Origin: Scandinavium sp036271055
GTDB taxonomy: Bacteria; Pseudomonadota; Gammaproteobacteria; Enterobacterales; Enterobacteriaceae
DNA length: 64,000 nucleotides
Direction of reading: 5' to 3'
NCBI RefSeq assembly: GCF_036271055.1
Contig: NZ_DATBBJ010000033.1
Location: 1-64,000 of the forward strand
Shown here in pieces: positions 61,242-64,000 of the stretch. Made by a program: the position numbers and the translations under genes. The stretch's first letter is position 1. Every line of letters begins with the position of its first letter. The notes beneath the pieces were generated by a model. The model did no database searches. It saw only the letters and a program-made list of their open reading frames with translations, and was not told the origin of the DNA.

Positions 61242-63950
61242 ATGCTGAAAAATATTACCCGGCAGCTGATCGCACAGCTCAGCCGCCATCTGCCACATCG
61301 TCTGGTCAGCCGCGATCCGCTGCTGGATGGCAAAACCGTTTCTACCGCGCCGATCCCGGACTCATTAAGCCAGCAGTGCCTGAACGTGGCGGCGATGGAT
61401 GAAAATGAAATCTGGCGCGCGTTCAACAGCCACCCGGAAGGGCTGAATGCGCAGGAAGTGGAAGATAACCGAGAACAGCACGGCAGCAACGTTATTCCGG
61501 CGCAAAAACCGTCACCGTGGTGGGTGCATCTGTGGCTGTGTTACCGCAACCCGTTTAACCTGCTGCTGACCATTCTCGGCGTGATTTCCTATTCCACGGA
61601 AGATCTGTTTGCCGCTGGCGTGATCGCGCTGATGGTGATTATTTCCACCTTACTGAACTTCATCCAGGAAGCGCGCTCCACCAAAGCGGCGGATGCGCTG
61701 AAAGCGATGGTCAGCAACACCGCCACGGTGTTGCGGGTGATCAACGATCAGGGCGAAAGCCGCTGGCAGGAGATCCCGATCGATCGTCTGGTGCGCGGTG
61801 ACATCGTGAAGCTGTCGGCAGGAGACATGATCCCGGCCGATCTGCGCGTGTTCCAGGCGCGCGATCTATTCGTGGCCCAAGCCTCTTTGACCGGCGAATC
61901 GCTGCCGGTCGAAAAGGTGGCGCGCACTCGCGAACCCCTGCAAAACAATGCGCTCGAAAGTGACACCCTGTGCTTCATGGGCACCAACGTGGTGAGTGGT
62001 TCGGCGCAGGCGATTGTCTTTGCGACGGGCGGTAATACCTGGTTCGGGCAACTGGCCGGGCGCGTCAGCGAACAGGAAAACGAGCCGAACGCGTTCCAGA
62101 AAGGCATCAGCCGCGTCAGCATGTTGTTGATCCGCTTTATGCTGGTGATGGCGCCCGTGGTGCTGCTGATTAACGGCTATACCAAAGGCGACTGGTGGGA
62201 AGCGGCGCTGTTTGCGCTCTCTGTCGCGGTTGGCCTGACCCCGGAAATGCTGCCGATGATCGTTACCTCGACACTGGCACGCGGGGCGGTGAAGCTGTCG
62301 AAACAGAAAGTGATTGTGAAACACCTCGACGCCATTCAGAACTTTGGCGCGATGGACATCCTTTGCACCGACAAAACCGGCACCCTGACACAGGACAAAA
62401 TCGTGCTGGAAAACCACACCGATGTGTCGGGCAAAAGCAGCGAGCGCGTGCTGCACAACGCCTGGCTCAACAGCCATTACCAGACCGGGCTGAAAAACCT
62501 GCTTGATACCGCTGTGCTGGAAGGAGTGGACGAAGAGTCGGCTCGTGGACTGTCTGAACGCTGGCAGAAAATCGACGAGATCCCGTTCGACTTCGAACGC
62601 CGCCGCATGTCGGTGGTGGTGGCTGAGCAGGAGAATGTGCATCAGCTCATCTGCAAGGGCGCGTTGCAGGAGATCCTCAACGTCTGTACGCAGGTACGCT
62701 ACAACGGTGACATCGTACCGCTCGACGAGACCATGCTGCGACGCATCAAACGCGTGACCGATACACTGAATCGTCAGGGCCTGCGCGTCGTGGCGGTGGC
62801 GACCAAATACCTGCCTGCGCGTGAAGGGGATTATCAGCGTATCGATGAATCGGATCTGATCCTCGAAGGCTACATCGCGTTCCTCGATCCACCGAAAGAA
62901 ACCACTGCTCCGGCACTGAAAGCGCTAAGGGCAAGCGGTATCACTGTGAAAATCCTGACCGGCGACAGCGAACTGGTGGCGACGAAAGTGTGTCATGAAG
63001 TCGGACTGGACGTGGGCGACGTGGTGATCGGCAGCAATATCGATGCCATGACTGACGACCGCCTGGCGGCGCTGGCAAAACGCACCACGCTGTTTGCGCG
63101 TCTGACGCCGATGCATAAAGAACGCATTGTGACGCTGCTGAAACGCGAAGGGCACGTAGTCGGCTTTATGGGTGACGGCATCAACGATGCGCCCGCGCTG
63201 CGTGCGGCGGATATCGGTATTTCCGTTGATGGCGCGGTGGATATCGCCCGTGAAGCGGCAGACATCATTCTGCTGGAAAAAAGCCTGATGGTGCTGGAGC
63301 AGGGGGTTATTGAAGGCCGTCGGACCTTCGCCAACATGCTGAAATACATCAAAATGACCGCCAGTTCTAACTTCGGTAACGTGTTCAGCGTGCTGGTGGC
63401 GAGCGCCTTCTTGCCGTTCCTGCCGATGCTGCCGTTGCACTTACTGATTCAGAACCTGCTGTACGATGTATCCCAGGTAGCGATCCCGTTTGATAACGTT
63501 GACGACGAGCAAATTCAGAAGCCGCAGCGCTGGAACCCGTCAGATTTGGGGCGCTTTATGATCTTCTTCGGGCCGATCAGCTCCATTTTCGACATTCTGA
63601 CCTTCTGCCTGATGTGGTTTGTGTTCCACGCCAACACGCCCGAACACCAGACGCTGTTCCAGTCCGGCTGGTTTGTGGTCGGCCTGTTGTCGCAAACGTT
63701 GATTGTGCACATGATCCGTACGCGCCGTATTCCGTTCATTCAGAGCCGTGCCGCGTGGCCTCTGATTGTGATGACGCTGGTGGTGATGGCTGTTGGGATT
63801 GCGCTGCCGTTCACACCGCTTGCGACCTATTTGTCACTGCAGCCGCTGCCGCTCTCTTACTTCCCGTGGCTGGTGGCGATTCTGGTCGGTTATATGACGC
63901 TGACGCAGCTGGTGAAAGGGTTCTATACCCGTCGGTATGGTTGGCAGTAA
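61242..63950 (+). CDS. mgtA: Magnesium-transporting P-type ATPase MgtA
   Basis: This 902-residue inner-membrane P-type ATPase of the type IIIB group imports Mg2+. Motifs are SLTGESLPVEK (actuator), DKTGTLTQDK (phosphorylated Asp) and GDGINDAPALRAADIGISVD. About ten membrane segments are present, with the C-terminal six after residue 690. The N-terminus MLKNITRQLIAQLSRHLP is amphipathic and basic, like E. coli. GAGGG precedes the ATG. A PhoP box, MgtL and a long leader control it. Confidence 0.98.
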   Translation: MLKNITRQLIAQLSRHLPHRLVSRDPLLDGKTVSTAPIPDSLSQQCLNVAAMDENEIWRAFNSHPEGLNAQEVEDNREQHGSNVIPAQKPSPWWVHLWLCYRNPFNLLLTILGVISYSTEDLFAAGVIALMVIISTLLNFIQEARSTKAADALKAMVSNTATVLRVINDQGESRWQEIPIDRLVRGDIVKLSAGDMIPADLRVFQARDLFVAQASLTGESLPVEKVARTREPLQNNALESDTLCFMGTNVVSGSAQAIVFATGGNTWFGQLAGRVSEQENEPNAFQKGISRVSMLLIRFMLVMAPVVLLINGYTKGDWWEAALFALSVAVGLTPEMLPMIVTSTLARGAVKLSKQKVIVKHLDAIQNFGAMDILCTDKTGTLTQDKIVLENHTDVSGKSSERVLHNAWLNSHYQTGLKNLLDTAVLEGVDEESARGLSERWQKIDEIPFDFERRRMSVVVAEQENVHQLICKGALQEILNVCTQVRYNGDIVPLDETMLRRIKRVTDTLNRQGLRVVAVATKYLPAREGDYQRIDESDLILEGYIAFLDPPKETTAPALKALRASGITVKILTGDSELVATKVCHEVGLDVGDVVIGSNIDAMTDDRLAALAKRTTLFARLTPMHKERIVTLLKREGHVVGFMGDGINDAPALRAADIGISVDGAVDIAREAADIILLEKSLMVLEQGVIEGRRTFANMLKYIKMTASSNFGNVFSVLVASAFLPFLPMLPLHLLIQNLLYDVSQVAIPFDNVDDEQIQKPQRWNPSDLGRFMIFFGPISSIFDILTFCLMWFVFHANTPEHQTLFQSGWFVVGLLSQTLIVHMIRTRRIPFIQSRAAWPLIVMTLVVMAVGIALPFTPLATYLSLQPLPLSYFPWLVAILVGYMTLTQLVKGFYTRRYGWQ

Positions 63951-63958
63951 GCGTTTCA

Positions 63959-63990
63959 TGCCGGGCGGCGCTTTTGTTTGCCCGGCCTAC
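63959..63990. repeat. REP sequence after mgtA
   Basis: TGCCGGGCGGCGCTTTTG with TTTGCCCGGCCTAC forms a hairpin 8 bases after the mgtA stop. Further REP units may continue beyond the window. Confidence 0.8.
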
Positions 63991-64000
63991 AATTATTTTG

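Overview
This window is chromosomal DNA from a gamma-proteobacterium of the family Enterobacteriaceae, a close relative of Escherichia, Citrobacter, Enterobacter and Leclercia. The evidence is near-identity of many proteins to E. coli families (GroEL, PurA, Hfq, FrdABCD, EF-P) and E. coli-like order over most of its length. The genus cannot be fixed from the sequence alone.

Region 1 (1-9.9 kb) is the 3' end of a second, lateral-type (Flag-2) flagellar locus. It holds the end of a flagellin gene (lafA), then a tight operon lafBCDEFSTU: filament cap, two chaperones, hook-length control, FliL-like protein, flagellar sigma factor, and the MotA/MotB-type stator. A well-formed sigma-54 promoter precedes lafB. 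Three extra genes follow: a periplasmic NlpC/P60 peptidoglycan endopeptidase, a stand-alone EAL-like protein with a damaged metal site, and, convergent to it, a membrane-bound diguanylate cyclase with a possible sigma-28 promoter. The locus lies downstream of a tRNA-Phe gene. A 163-bp tandem repeat there includes a 17-bp copy of the tRNA 3' end and a run of five perfect hairpins. This is the accessory part of the window.

Region 2 (10.3-22.7 kb) is core: tRNA-Phe, yjdC, dsbD, cutA, dcuA, aspA, fxsA, groS-groL behind a sigma-32 promoter, yjeI, yjeJ-like, epmB, efp and the entericidin pair ecnA/ecnB. Region 3 (22.7-35.2 kb) has an uncharacterised LuxR-type regulator, gdx (sugE) under a guanidine-II riboswitch, blc, frdABCD with an FNR-type site, epmA, mscM, psd, rsgA and orn. 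No ampC lies between blc and frdD. EpmA, EpmB and EF-P, which act together in lysine modification of EF-P, are all present.

Region 4 (35.3-53.1 kb) has three tRNA-Gly(GCC) genes, then queG diverging from the nnr-tsaE-amiB-mutL-miaA-hfq-hflX-(ERIC element)-hflK-hflC cluster, yjeT, purA, nsrR, rnr and rlmB. Region 5 (53.1-64 kb) departs from the E. coli order: yjgR, a fused ATP-type dihydroxyacetone kinase, the trehalose genes treC, treB and treR, and mgtA with its leader peptide mgtL. REP/BIME elements separate several of these transcription units.
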